A DNA stretch of 30,048 bases from CAJJDF01 sp965655625 (GTDB lineage Bacteria; Bacteroidota; Bacteroidia; Flavobacteriales_D; CAJJDF01), in assembly GCA_965655625.1 (NCBI GenBank), contig CBFHHA010000030.1, positions 1-30,048 on the forward strand. Direction: 5' to 3'. Positions 6,450 to 14,385 of this stretch are shown in pieces. The notes beneath the pieces are model-generated. The model was not told where the DNA came from and searched no databases. It worked only from the letters and a program-made list of their open reading frames with translations. The first letter of the stretch is position 1. Every line of letters starts with the position of its first letter. A program made the translations under genes and the position numbers.

Positions 6450-8515
6450 TTTTTGATGATTTTTTTCTGAAAAGAACCTCCTTTTATTCTCAAAATATAA
6501 GTTCCTGAGGCAAGTTGATTCAAGGTAAGTTGCTGCTCAGAGTCACTGGATTTCCATTCTCTCAGTATCTTTCCATCCAATGAAAGGAGCTGGAAAGTTT
6601 TATATTTTCCGTTGTCTGTTCGAATAGTGATTGTTTCGGAAAAAGGATTTGGAAATATTGAAAAACGAGAGTTTACCTCCTCTAAACCTAAAGAATTTAC
6701 AAATATCGAGTCGGAAAACTGAGTGCAACCATTTGTGTCTTCCACAGCAACCTTATACCAACCATTTCTGTAAATAGGTAAGGTTTGTAGGCTGTCGCCT
6801 ATTAATGCTGTGTCGCTGAAATACCATTGGTAGTGATTGCCTTGGGTGGCAGTCAGAAACCAAGTTGCTACAATTGTTGGTTTGGCAAAATGAAACACAT
6901 TTAATTTCAGGTACTGTCTACATCCTGATGAATTCCAAGAAGAATCAATGAAGTTCCCTACACGTGAATACTGATTTTGCCCAATTAGAATTGAATCGTT
7001 GGGACAAAGATTCACTTGAAAATGCAATGTATCTGTTTTGCAAGTCGCAAAACTGCCAGCTGAATAATTATCAAATGCTTTGTTCTGTATTCTGTTGTAA
7101 TCCATGGGGCTCCCAGCAATTGGAAACGGTTTTATAGGATTCCAAAATAAAGGTTTGGCCGATGGGAGGTAAAGAGAATTGGCAGGGATCCCGTTAGTTC
7201 CAACGGGCGAAATGTTTCCTCTTAATTTATTGCCATAATCAAAATGACCATTTCCAGCTATACTTTTCATTCCAATTAAAGTATTCGTCATTTCATTTCC
7301 AACAAAGTTTTGAGAGTCTGAAGCTGGGCTTATATTCATAAATAATCCATATAATTCCGCTCTATTTCTTAAGAAAGTATTGAATTTCCCATTGATTCCG
7401 TGCGAATTGTCTATCACAATGTTTTGACAAATATTTCCTTCAAATAAATTCATGTAGGGATAATTGCCATGAAGAACCAAGTCGCCTGCTGAGTTCGCTG
7501 GAAGAAAGACTCCTGTCCAATAAGGATCTCTCGAGTAGTTGTAGCTAATTACGTTTCCATTGGAGCTGGATTGGAGTAACACGGAATGGCGCAAGTGTTC
7601 AAACTGATTATTTTCTATCAAGCAATTTCCTGAAGTCGCTTGAACAACAACTCCGTATGCTTTACCACCGCCACCATAATTAAAGGCGTTTTTAAAAAAG
7701 CAATTTGCAACCGTAATGTTCGTGGAATTGGAAATACTGATGTGAGAAAAATTACAGGAATCGCTTCTAACTCCCTTGAAATGGCAGTTGGCTGCATAAT
7801 TCAAATCAAAGTTTTTAGATTGAGAAGTAGTAGCATCCAATCTCCGAATACTAAAACATTCGAAACCAACATTCTTGATTGGGGAGATTATACTAATTCT
7901 GGGATATAAAGTAGCAGAGTACCGCTGGCGAAGAGGCTTGTGTAAAATCAACCAATTTCCAGATTTACTTGCAATTTGTGCGATTTGTCCAATGCTGTTA
8001 CTTGCCCAACTAGAGGTGATACGGCCTCCATCATCTTCTACGATTTTGATGTAGTCTCCAATTTGGTATCCTACACCATTTGAAACCAAAATAGAATCGG
8101 ATCCAAGCGAAAATCCACCAATTAACGTGTCTTTAGCGGAATTTACTGACCCATTTATTCGGAACAAATGACCAGAACCAGATAAATTATGGGTGAACTG
8201 AGTCAACTTTGAACCTTTTCCCTTAATAAGGATGCCACTTGAAACTGAAAGAGAGGATGTGAACAAGTAATTTCCTTCAGAGAAATATATCGTTCCACCC
8301 CGAGGTCCCAAAGCAATTTTGGCAGCATTGAAAGCGGTAGAATTATCAGAAACTCCTGTACTATCTCCCCCGAAATCTTGAATAGAAACTGCCGTGTCAT
8401 AAATCGATATACATGCTCCCGGATTTGTCCAATCCGTTATTCTATTACCAGGGATTTGCTGCCCTACGAGCGAAAAAATAAGGCAAGAGAATAACAAGGT
8501 GATAATTGTTTTCAT
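6446..8515 (-). CDS. T9SS-secreted right-handed beta-helix protein, pectate-lyase-3-like
   Basis: The 689-residue protein begins with a signal peptide (MKTIITLLFSCLIFSLVGQ). The segment IQDFGGDSTGVSDNSTAFNAAKIAL plus GPRGGTIYFSEGNYLFTSSLSVSSGILIKG is the signature start of pectate-lyase-superfamily (Pectate_lyase_3) beta-helices. Residues about 200-420 continue with parallel-beta-helix coils (FKGVRSDSCNFSHISISNSTNITVANCFFKNA, CLIENNQFEHLRHS). A CNPDS-type linker region follows at about 500-600, and the last 70 residues are a T9SS type A sorting domain (FSIFPNPFSETITIR...GTYILRIKGGSFQKKIIKN). It should be exported by SecYEG and then T9SS to the surface. Whether it is an active lyase or a binding/adhesion helix is unknown. 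It starts 9 bp after the preceding gene's stop. Confidence 0.88.
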   Translation of the reverse strand: MKTIITLLFSCLIFSLVGQQIPGNRITDWTNPGACISIYDTAVSIQDFGGDSTGVSDNSTAFNAAKIALGPRGGTIYFSEGNYLFTSSLSVSSGILIKGKGSKLTQFTHNLSGSGHLFRINGSVNSAKDTLIGGFSLGSDSILVSNGVGYQIGDYIKIVEDDGGRITSSWASNSIGQIAQIASKSGNWLILHKPLRQRYSATLYPRISIISPIKNVGFECFSIRRLDATTSQSKNFDLNYAANCHFKGVRSDSCNFSHISISNSTNITVANCFFKNAFNYGGGGKAYGVVVQATSGNCLIENNQFEHLRHSVLLQSSSNGNVISYNYSRDPYWTGVFLPANSAGDLVLHGNYPYMNLFEGNICQNIVIDNSHGINGKFNTFLRNRAELYGLFMNISPASDSQNFVGNEMTNTLIGMKSIAGNGHFDYGNKLRGNISPVGTNGIPANSLYLPSAKPLFWNPIKPFPIAGSPMDYNRIQNKAFDNYSAGSFATCKTDTLHFQVNLCPNDSILIGQNQYSRVGNFIDSSWNSSGCRQYLKLNVFHFAKPTIVATWFLTATQGNHYQWYFSDTALIGDSLQTLPIYRNGWYKVAVEDTNGCTQFSDSIFVNSLGLEEVNSRFSIFPNPFSETITIRTDNGKYKTFQLLSLDGKILREWKSSDSEQQLTLNQLASGTYILRIKGGSFQKKIIKN

Positions 8516-8524
8516 ACCCCAAAG

Positions 8525-10018
8525 TTAACTAATTCCTCTCACAAGCTCCAACGTAGTCTCATAGGTTTCTTTTCCAAGCATTTTAGCCTTGAGGTAAGCT
8601 AGGAAACTCAATACATAAATGTCTTCGCGTAAAGTTGGCTTTTTCTGCACTGAATTAAAAAAAGTGGATTTAAAATCTTCCGTTTGAACTTTATTGGGAT
8701 GGTTGTAACTGATTTTTAAATAATGTAAATATACTTTAGCTCTTTGGTCGTGTGCCAGATAGTCTTCGTGTTTACTCAAAAAACTATCAAGTCTGCTATC
8801 CACATAATCGAGATTTTCCAACTCAATGTGAGTGAGAATTTCAATTAAATTCTTGTTCATAAGCCAGTTAATCCCCATTTTTTTTATGTACCACGAATCA
8901 CTAGAATTCAGTTGGCTATAAATTGCAGTTATTTTTTTATAGTTTTTTTGATGGAAATAAATCATCGAGCCAACAACCATGGCATCTAGGTGATCTTTGG
9001 AAGTATCTGCTTTTGACTCCAAGGCTTTTTCAATGATAAGTTGTGCCTTTTGGTTTTCTCCAAGGTAATTCATGTTCAGTGACTTCAAGACTAAAATTTT
9101 AGTGGCGAACACTTTTTGATAACTCTTGTTTACATGAAGCAGAGCTTCCATTTTATCCAAAAACTCGTTGCTTTCTTCAAACCTCTTTTCACGAAACAAG
9201 ACATTGGAAATAAAATACAGCAGTTTAATATGGAAGAAAATATAGCGGTTTTGTTCGTCTTGTTGGTTGATGGACGAGTATCGGTCCAAAACAAAAGGTA
9301 CTACCCTATGAAACTCTTTTGTGACGTTGGCATTTGCCGCTACGATTTGAACCAATTGGTAAAGCGTTTTGAAATTATTTCCCGAGCGTTCCGAAATATT
9401 AAACCGAGTAAATACATCCTTGAGAATTTCGTCTAGATTAGGTTCAATCCCTTTTTGATGATAGGAATTAAAAGTAGCTTTTACGGTGGCATAAGCCATG
9501 TTCAAGTTCGATTCTTCAATCATCAAAACTCTGTTTTGTTCAAGTTTTTCAATGATTTTTTCTAGCTCAGTATCAGGGTTGTAATGAGAAAATTGAATCA
9601 AAAGATTGTAGATTTCGTTGAGCGATTCCGTATCGTTTTCATGAATTGCTTTTTCTTGCGCTTTCAAAAGAAGTTTGAAGCCGGAGGTGTAATTTTTACT
9701 TTCTATCAAATGTTTTCCTGCAAGAATGAGTTGTGTGATTTCAAGAATATGTTCTTCCTCCAAATTGAACCGCTCCAGCGCAATGAATTGAATGAGTTCA
9801 TCAAACAATCTTTTTCTCAATTGATGGTAAGCTACTTTATTTTCTTTGCCGTATATTTTTTTCGGAATCTCTTTAGAATTTATTTTCTTATCCAAGATTA
9901 ACTTAAATAAAACAGCTTTTTTAGACACCTTGTTTTTACCGCTCTTTTTTACAGTATTGAAAAACTTTATTTGTTCCTCTTTGCTTAATTTATGGATAAT
10001 ATCGCTGAGTGGAATCAT
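8525..10018 (-). CDS. Hypothetical helical-repeat (TPR-like) protein
   Basis: The 497-residue product has no signal peptide and appears cytoplasmic. Almost all of it is amphipathic helix in 30-40-residue pairs. Examples are GFKLLLKAQEKAIHENDTESLNEIYNLLIQF, RFEESNEFLDKMEALLHVNKSYQKVFATKILVLKSL and KNYKKITAIYSQLN, consistent with degenerate TPR-type repeats. The N-terminus is basic and Lys-rich (KKSGKNKVSKKAVLFKLI) and may contact a nucleic acid or an acidic partner. I do not recognise a named family. It begins 3 bp after the barrel gene (10022-10672) and ends 9 bp before the T9SS beta-helix gene, so the three are probably co-transcribed. Confidence 0.7.
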   Translation of the reverse strand: MIPLSDIIHKLSKEEQIKFFNTVKKSGKNKVSKKAVLFKLILDKKINSKEIPKKIYGKENKVAYHQLRKRLFDELIQFIALERFNLEEEHILEITQLILAGKHLIESKNYTSGFKLLLKAQEKAIHENDTESLNEIYNLLIQFSHYNPDTELEKIIEKLEQNRVLMIEESNLNMAYATVKATFNSYHQKGIEPNLDEILKDVFTRFNISERSGNNFKTLYQLVQIVAANANVTKEFHRVVPFVLDRYSSINQQDEQNRYIFFHIKLLYFISNVLFREKRFEESNEFLDKMEALLHVNKSYQKVFATKILVLKSLNMNYLGENQKAQLIIEKALESKADTSKDHLDAMVVGSMIYFHQKNYKKITAIYSQLNSSDSWYIKKMGINWLMNKNLIEILTHIELENLDYVDSRLDSFLSKHEDYLAHDQRAKVYLHYLKISYNHPNKVQTEDFKSTFFNSVQKKPTLREDIYVLSFLAYLKAKMLGKETYETTLELVRGIS

Positions 10019-10021
10019 AGG

Positions 10022-10672
10022 TTACATTATTTTCCATCCCAGACCCGCAGAAACAAGTATAGGGCTGTATTTAAACTCAGTAAGATCAAGTGTGTCAAGT
10101 CCTTTTTTTAGTTTCCATCTTGGGTTTGACACGTCCCATTGTTTTTCAATTCTTCCTGTAATAGAAAATTTTGGCCCAATCCTGAATCGAACTTCGCTTG
10201 TGATTCTCGGTGCAAAAATGAAGTTTTTGTATTTGATATTTCTATCAATTCTCACCTTCTTGCTTCCCATGTTCACACCGCCAGTCACCAAAAAGTCAAC
10301 AAATTTTATTGTGGGGAGTAAATTTACTCCTAGTACATCAAACCCAAATAAATTGCCAGAATATCGAGAGTTTGTGGTGTCATTCGCTCGAGTTGGATAG
10401 AAATACTTAAGCGTAACAGCTCCACCAGTTTTGAAGTAGGACGAGTCCAAAGATTCGTAATCTACTGAGCTTAGACCAATTTCAATAAAGGTAAAATTAG
10501 ATTCGTACATACTTTTCGGCTCATACCTATGCTGGGATGCAAATCCTTTTTCTGCATTGTCAACAGCAACACCTGTGGTAATACTAAAATCAATGTCTGC
10601 TTTGCCAAATTCTTGGCTAAAGGTCATTCCTACGGAACTGGTAAGGAGAATGGCAAGTACAGTTCTTTTCAT
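10022..10672 (-). CDS. Outer-membrane beta-barrel protein
   Basis: The start is set at 10672 because MKRTVLAILLTSSVGMTFSQ gives a clean signal peptide; an upstream in-frame ATG (10705) adds a polar 11-residue extension. The mature part (about 196 residues) alternates hydrophobic and polar residues in short strands: DIDFSITTGVAVD, NFTFIEIGLSS, GGAVTLKYFYP, FLVTGGVNMGSK, FAPRITSEVRFRIG, ILVSAGLGWKIM. This is typical of small porin-like barrels with 8-12 strands. No specific ligand can be suggested. It lies 51 bp downstream of the membrane protein gene and 3 bp before the helical-repeat gene. Confidence 0.68.
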   Translation of the reverse strand: MKRTVLAILLTSSVGMTFSQEFGKADIDFSITTGVAVDNAEKGFASQHRYEPKSMYESNFTFIEIGLSSVDYESLDSSYFKTGGAVTLKYFYPTRANDTTNSRYSGNLFGFDVLGVNLLPTIKFVDFLVTGGVNMGSKKVRIDRNIKYKNFIFAPRITSEVRFRIGPKFSITGRIEKQWDVSNPRWKLKKGLDTLDLTEFKYSPILVSAGLGWKIM

Positions 10673-10723
10673 AAATAGTTCGGTTTTTATTTGGTTTCCA
10701 GTCAACTGAATTTACGAAAAAGA

Positions 10724-12286
10724 TTAAGACTTCTTCATTCTGTATAAGGAACAATGCTTGTTTTTTGCCACAGGATAAAAATACTTATTAATTTCTTCTT
10801 TTTTGTCAATAATACACGGATCTTTTTGTGACTCAATATCTCCTAAAATAAAAATATATACTTGGCCCAATCTTTCTTGATTGACGTAAGAGAACTTGTT
10901 GAGGCAATTGAAGTTGTTTACCGACATATTTTTGTACAACTCTTCTCCCACATATTCCCAGTTCCATTCTGTGGCAAAATAATCATTAACCGCCTCATAA
11001 TTATCTAAAATTACAAGCGGTTTTTCTATTCCCAAATAATTAGAAAAGTGACCTTTCATCCAGTCGCCAGAAAAATGCAAGGGTATTACCACATTGTTTT
11101 CTTCAATGTGCTCCTCCATTTCATGACAATGTTCGGCTACTTCATTAAGGTTTTTTAGGCAATGAGAATAATAATCTACGAGCTGATAATGGGCAAATAA
11201 CAGGATAACAATAGCTGGAATTATCAATTTATTGGCAAGGTGGTGAATTCCAATCCAAATGATAAGTAGGAGATAAAACACCAAAGCGACTCTGGTATTA
11301 ATGAATCCTCCGAGACTGTTGGAGTCGGGCAAAATGAAGTAGGCAATAAACAGAAAAAGAGATAAAATCAACCAGCTGTCTTTGACTAGATTTTCTTTAC
11401 TCCACTTTTTCTTTTTAGCCCTAAATACAAGAGCTAGAAGGTATAAAATCACACAGCCGACAAGGGCTAAAAAGACACTTTCACGCCCTTTGCTATAAGA
11501 AACAAGTGGGTTGAAGGTGAAAATATCTTCCATTAATGTTATCAATGATTTGTGGGTAGAATTGTGAGCAATTGGTCGTGAGGCAAAATAGAAGATGAAT
11601 AATCCAATCGAAACAATGCTGGAAAAAGAGAATTCTTTGAGTTTTCTGGTTGCCGAAATCCTTGGATTCGTTTTAAAAAAGGAAAACAAGAGCCGGGTAC
11701 ATACAACTAGAATCAAAACAGCATACACAAAAATATGAGAAAAGAAGGTGAGAGTAAATAGAAAGAAAAGAGTTGCTAGTTCGGGTGTGTTTAGTTTCTT
11801 CTTCTCGTTTTTAATCCAGAAATAGAGTCCCCACAATAGGAATACAATACCGAGGGAAAAGTTGTAGAATCCCAAGGCAAATACGAAGGAATAGATAAAA
11901 GGAAAGGCTAAATAGGTCAACCAAACACCTTTTGAGTTTTGAACCAAAATGAGTTTTCTGAAGAAATATGCGAATCCAACCACATAGAATATAAGTAGAA
12001 TTTTTTCCGCCAAAAATGCAGGAAAAATGAGCAGGAGAAAACTAAGAAAAACGTGACCAGTAAGATTAGGGTTGGGAGATGAAGTAAGAGAATAAAACCT
12101 AGAAATAAAGTCATTCTCCTCTAATAGTTCCAGGATTAGGTTTGAATTATACAAATGTGCTGGACCATCCAACGAAGGCACGAAAGTAACTCCTAAAAAG
12201 GGAGATATGGAAAGCAGTATGACTAGGCCGAAAAGGTATTTTTCCTTCAAAACCCCTAACTTATTTAATCGTTTTATCAGTGTCAT
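10724..12286 (-). CDS. Polytopic membrane protein, possible GT-C-type glycosyltransferase
   Basis: The ATG at 12286 is preferred over an upstream in-frame ATG (12337) because it overlaps the recJ stop as ATGA, and the upstream start would overlap recJ by 55 bp. The 520-residue product has about 10-11 hydrophobic helices between residues 17 and 375 and a soluble C-terminal domain of about 145 residues. After the first helix comes FVPSLDGPAHLYN, with Asp40 and His44. An acidic residue in this first periplasmic loop is the hallmark of GT-C enzymes that use polyprenyl-phosphate sugars. The C-terminal domain (IPLHFSGDWMKGHFSNYLGI) would be periplasmic. The enzymatic role is inference; it may instead be a general lipid-linked-sugar membrane protein. 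Confidence 0.7.
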   Translation of the reverse strand: MTLIKRLNKLGVLKEKYLFGLVILLSISPFLGVTFVPSLDGPAHLYNSNLILELLEENDFISRFYSLTSSPNPNLTGHVFLSFLLLIFPAFLAEKILLIFYVVGFAYFFRKLILVQNSKGVWLTYLAFPFIYSFVFALGFYNFSLGIVFLLWGLYFWIKNEKKKLNTPELATLFFLFTLTFFSHIFVYAVLILVVCTRLLFSFFKTNPRISATRKLKEFSFSSIVSIGLFIFYFASRPIAHNSTHKSLITLMEDIFTFNPLVSYSKGRESVFLALVGCVILYLLALVFRAKKKKWSKENLVKDSWLILSLFLFIAYFILPDSNSLGGFINTRVALVFYLLLIIWIGIHHLANKLIIPAIVILLFAHYQLVDYYSHCLKNLNEVAEHCHEMEEHIEENNVVIPLHFSGDWMKGHFSNYLGIEKPLVILDNYEAVNDYFATEWNWEYVGEELYKNMSVNNFNCLNKFSYVNQERLGQVYIFILGDIESQKDPCIIDKKEEINKYFYPVAKNKHCSLYRMKKS

Positions 12287-14007
12287 ATGAGCTTTATATC
12301 TCTCAAGTTCAATTGAAGTTTTGTGTTTCCTTTCCAAGTGTTTTCTTCCATTACAAAAACTACATCAAAATATTGATTGTTATTTATCTTTTCAAGAAAA
12401 TGTCCCAGCCCAAAACCAATGCAATCAAAGAGCTGAGAAGGTTCGTTTTCTTGATACACCGATAGCTTAAGGTGTGTTTCTCCTACCACTTTCACATAGT
12501 TGGCTTGAACTTGTTTAGCCACAAACACTGGATGCATATTTTGTGGGCCAAAAGGAGCAAACTGTTTAATAATTCTATAAAACTTAGGGAATTGTTCTCC
12601 TTTTTCTGGCACGAGGGATTTTAGCACTATTTCCGAATCAATTTTTATCTCGGGGATTAATTGATCTTCTGTGATAGTTGCTGAAACTACTTGGTCAAAT
12701 TTTTCTCGAAATGCATCTATGTTTTCAATAGGCATTGTCATTCCAGCGGCATACATGTGACCGCCAAATTGAGTGAGTAAATCAGAGCATTCGTCAATGG
12801 CGTTGTACACATCAAATCCCTGAACAGAACGAGCTGATCCAGCTGCTTTTCCGTTACTTTCCGTTAAAATTATAGTTGGTTTGTAATGTGTTTCTATCAC
12901 TCTTGATGCCACAATTCCAATCACCCCTTTGTGCCATCCTTCGTTGTACAAAACGGTTGATTTTGCATTCAAAAAAGTTTCGTTTTCTTCAATTTGTTTG
13001 AGTGCCTCTGCTGTAATTGATTTGTCAAAGTTCTTTCTCTGTTTGTTTTCGCTTTCAATGAATTCTCCAAGTTCTTTGGCCGTTTCATTATCTCCCGAAA
13101 CCAACAATTTCACAGCATTCATTCCCGATTTCATTCTTCCAGCAGCGTTGATTCTTGGTCCCACAATAAAAACTACGTCAGTTATATTCAAGTCTCGTTT
13201 CAATGCCGAAAGTTTCAAGATTTCTGCAATTCCTTTCCTTGGGCTGTGGTTAATTTTTTTCAAACCAAAATATGCCAACACTCTGTTTTCACCAGTCACA
13301 GGAACAATATCCGAACCGATGCTTACTACCAATAAATCAAAATATTCCTCTAGATCTGAGAATTCAAAACCTAGTTCTTGGTTCAATGCTTGAACTAATT
13401 TAAAACCCACTCCACATCCGCACAATTCATTATAGGGATACTCGCAATCTTTTCTTTTAGGGTCTAAAACGGCTACAGCTTTCGGAATTTCATCTCCGGG
13501 TCTATGGTGATCACAGATGATAAAGTCTACTCCTTTTTCTTTTGCGTAATCTATTTTTTCAATTGCTTTTATTCCACAATCGAGTGCGATTATAAGGGTG
13601 AAACTATTATTTGCAGCATAATCAATTCCTTGGATAGAAACCCCGTAGCCTTCAGTGTATCTATCCGGAATGTAAAACTCTACGTTTTCGTAATGTTTGA
13701 TTAAGAATGTGTACATCAGCGAGACTGCCGTAGTTCCATCCACATCATAATCGCCATAAACGAGAATTTTCTCTTCCTTTTCAAAAGCTTCAAAAACTCG
13801 TTTTACTGCTACATCCATGTCTTTCATCAAGAAAGGATTATGAATGTGTTCCAATTGCGGACGAAAAAAATCTTGTGCTTCCTCAAAAGTATATACACCT
13901 CGCTGGTGAAGTAATTCGACCAATTCTTTACTCAATCCCAGTTTCTCTTCCAATTCTTTGGTAGATTTAGTTGATTTTGGCGAGTGTGTCCAACGTTTTT
14001 GTTGCAT
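12283..14007 (-). CDS. recJ: Single-stranded-DNA-specific 5'-3' exonuclease RecJ
   Basis: The 574-residue protein carries the DHH phosphoesterase motifs of RecJ. These are YGDYDVDGTTA (84-94), ALDCGIKAI (141-149), CDHHRPG (165-171), a Cys-rich GCGVGFKL turn, and the DHHA1 region with GRMKSGM and the later GGHMYAAGM motif. The C-terminal OB-like domain ends QLNLRDIKLI. RecJ degrades ssDNA 5' to 3' with Mn/Mg in mismatch and recombination repair (RecFOR pathway) and acts in the cytoplasm. Length is normal for the family. Its TGA overlaps the ATG of the membrane protein gene, so the two are translationally coupled, though no functional link is evident. The start gives 10 polar residues before the first helix. 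Confidence 0.97.
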   Translation of the reverse strand: MQQKRWTHSPKSTKSTKELEEKLGLSKELVELLHQRGVYTFEEAQDFFRPQLEHIHNPFLMKDMDVAVKRVFEAFEKEEKILVYGDYDVDGTTAVSLMYTFLIKHYENVEFYIPDRYTEGYGVSIQGIDYAANNSFTLIIALDCGIKAIEKIDYAKEKGVDFIICDHHRPGDEIPKAVAVLDPKRKDCEYPYNELCGCGVGFKLVQALNQELGFEFSDLEEYFDLLVVSIGSDIVPVTGENRVLAYFGLKKINHSPRKGIAEILKLSALKRDLNITDVVFIVGPRINAAGRMKSGMNAVKLLVSGDNETAKELGEFIESENKQRKNFDKSITAEALKQIEENETFLNAKSTVLYNEGWHKGVIGIVASRVIETHYKPTIILTESNGKAAGSARSVQGFDVYNAIDECSDLLTQFGGHMYAAGMTMPIENIDAFREKFDQVVSATITEDQLIPEIKIDSEIVLKSLVPEKGEQFPKFYRIIKQFAPFGPQNMHPVFVAKQVQANYVKVVGETHLKLSVYQENEPSQLFDCIGFGLGHFLEKINNNQYFDVVFVMEENTWKGNTKLQLNLRDIKLI

Positions 14008-14030
14008 AAGGTTATGTTTTCTTTTTATCG

Positions 14031-14207
14031 GTCATCCTTGACCCCGATCGGGGATCTTAAAACGAGCTAATTTCACTTTTCATCAGTCATACTGAGCCTA
14101 TTTCACGTTGTCATCCTTGACTCCGATCGGGGAACTTGGCGTGAGCTAATTTCATGTTTGCTCAGGTAATATTTCCATGAATAAGATTCCCATTTTCATG
14201 GGAATGA
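14031..14207. repeat. Dispersed intergenic repeat cluster between paaZ and recJ
   Basis: Two similar units at 14031-14076 and 14110-14155 (79-bp period) begin GTCATCCTTGA and carry a CCGATCGGGG palindrome followed by GAGCTAATTTCA. A third piece (14186-14205, ATTCCCAT/ATGGGAAT hairpin, then GAC) belongs to the same family. Related copies lie at 16534-16632 and 26731-26854. These look like REP/PEP-type palindromes. Confidence 0.8.
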
Positions 14208-14353
14208 CACGCGTTAGTGCAGTTCATCAGTTAAGTTGGACTTCCGAATTCTCGGGACAGGCCAATAAAACTTTTCCCGGAAACCACTCAGCCCTTCCCG
14301 ATTGGTCGGGAAAAACCCGAACACGGAGGTTTTCAATTTATTGAAAAGAACTC

Positions 14354-14374
14354 GAAGGGTGATTTCCACCCTTC
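14354..14374 (-). terminator. Intrinsic terminator of paaZ
   Basis: GAAGGGTG and CACCCTTC form a perfect 8-bp stem with a 5-nt loop. On the minus strand it lies 12 nt after the paaZ stop and is followed by GAGTTCTTTTC. The short U-tract makes it moderate in strength. Confidence 0.6.
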
Positions 14375-14385
14375 TAGCCCAAATA

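Noticed and set aside
9846..10400. 184-residue plus-strand open frame
   Set aside because: It lies antisense across the ends of two well-supported minus-strand genes and its translation is low-complexity Phe/Leu/Ser, typical of a shadow frame.
12929..13393. 154-residue plus-strand frame inside recJ
   Set aside because: It is antisense to the conserved RecJ core, which has all its motifs, so it is a shadow frame.
14031..14207. CRISPR array
   Set aside because: Only two full units 79 bp apart with similar, not variable, sequence between them; they belong to a dispersed palindromic family.
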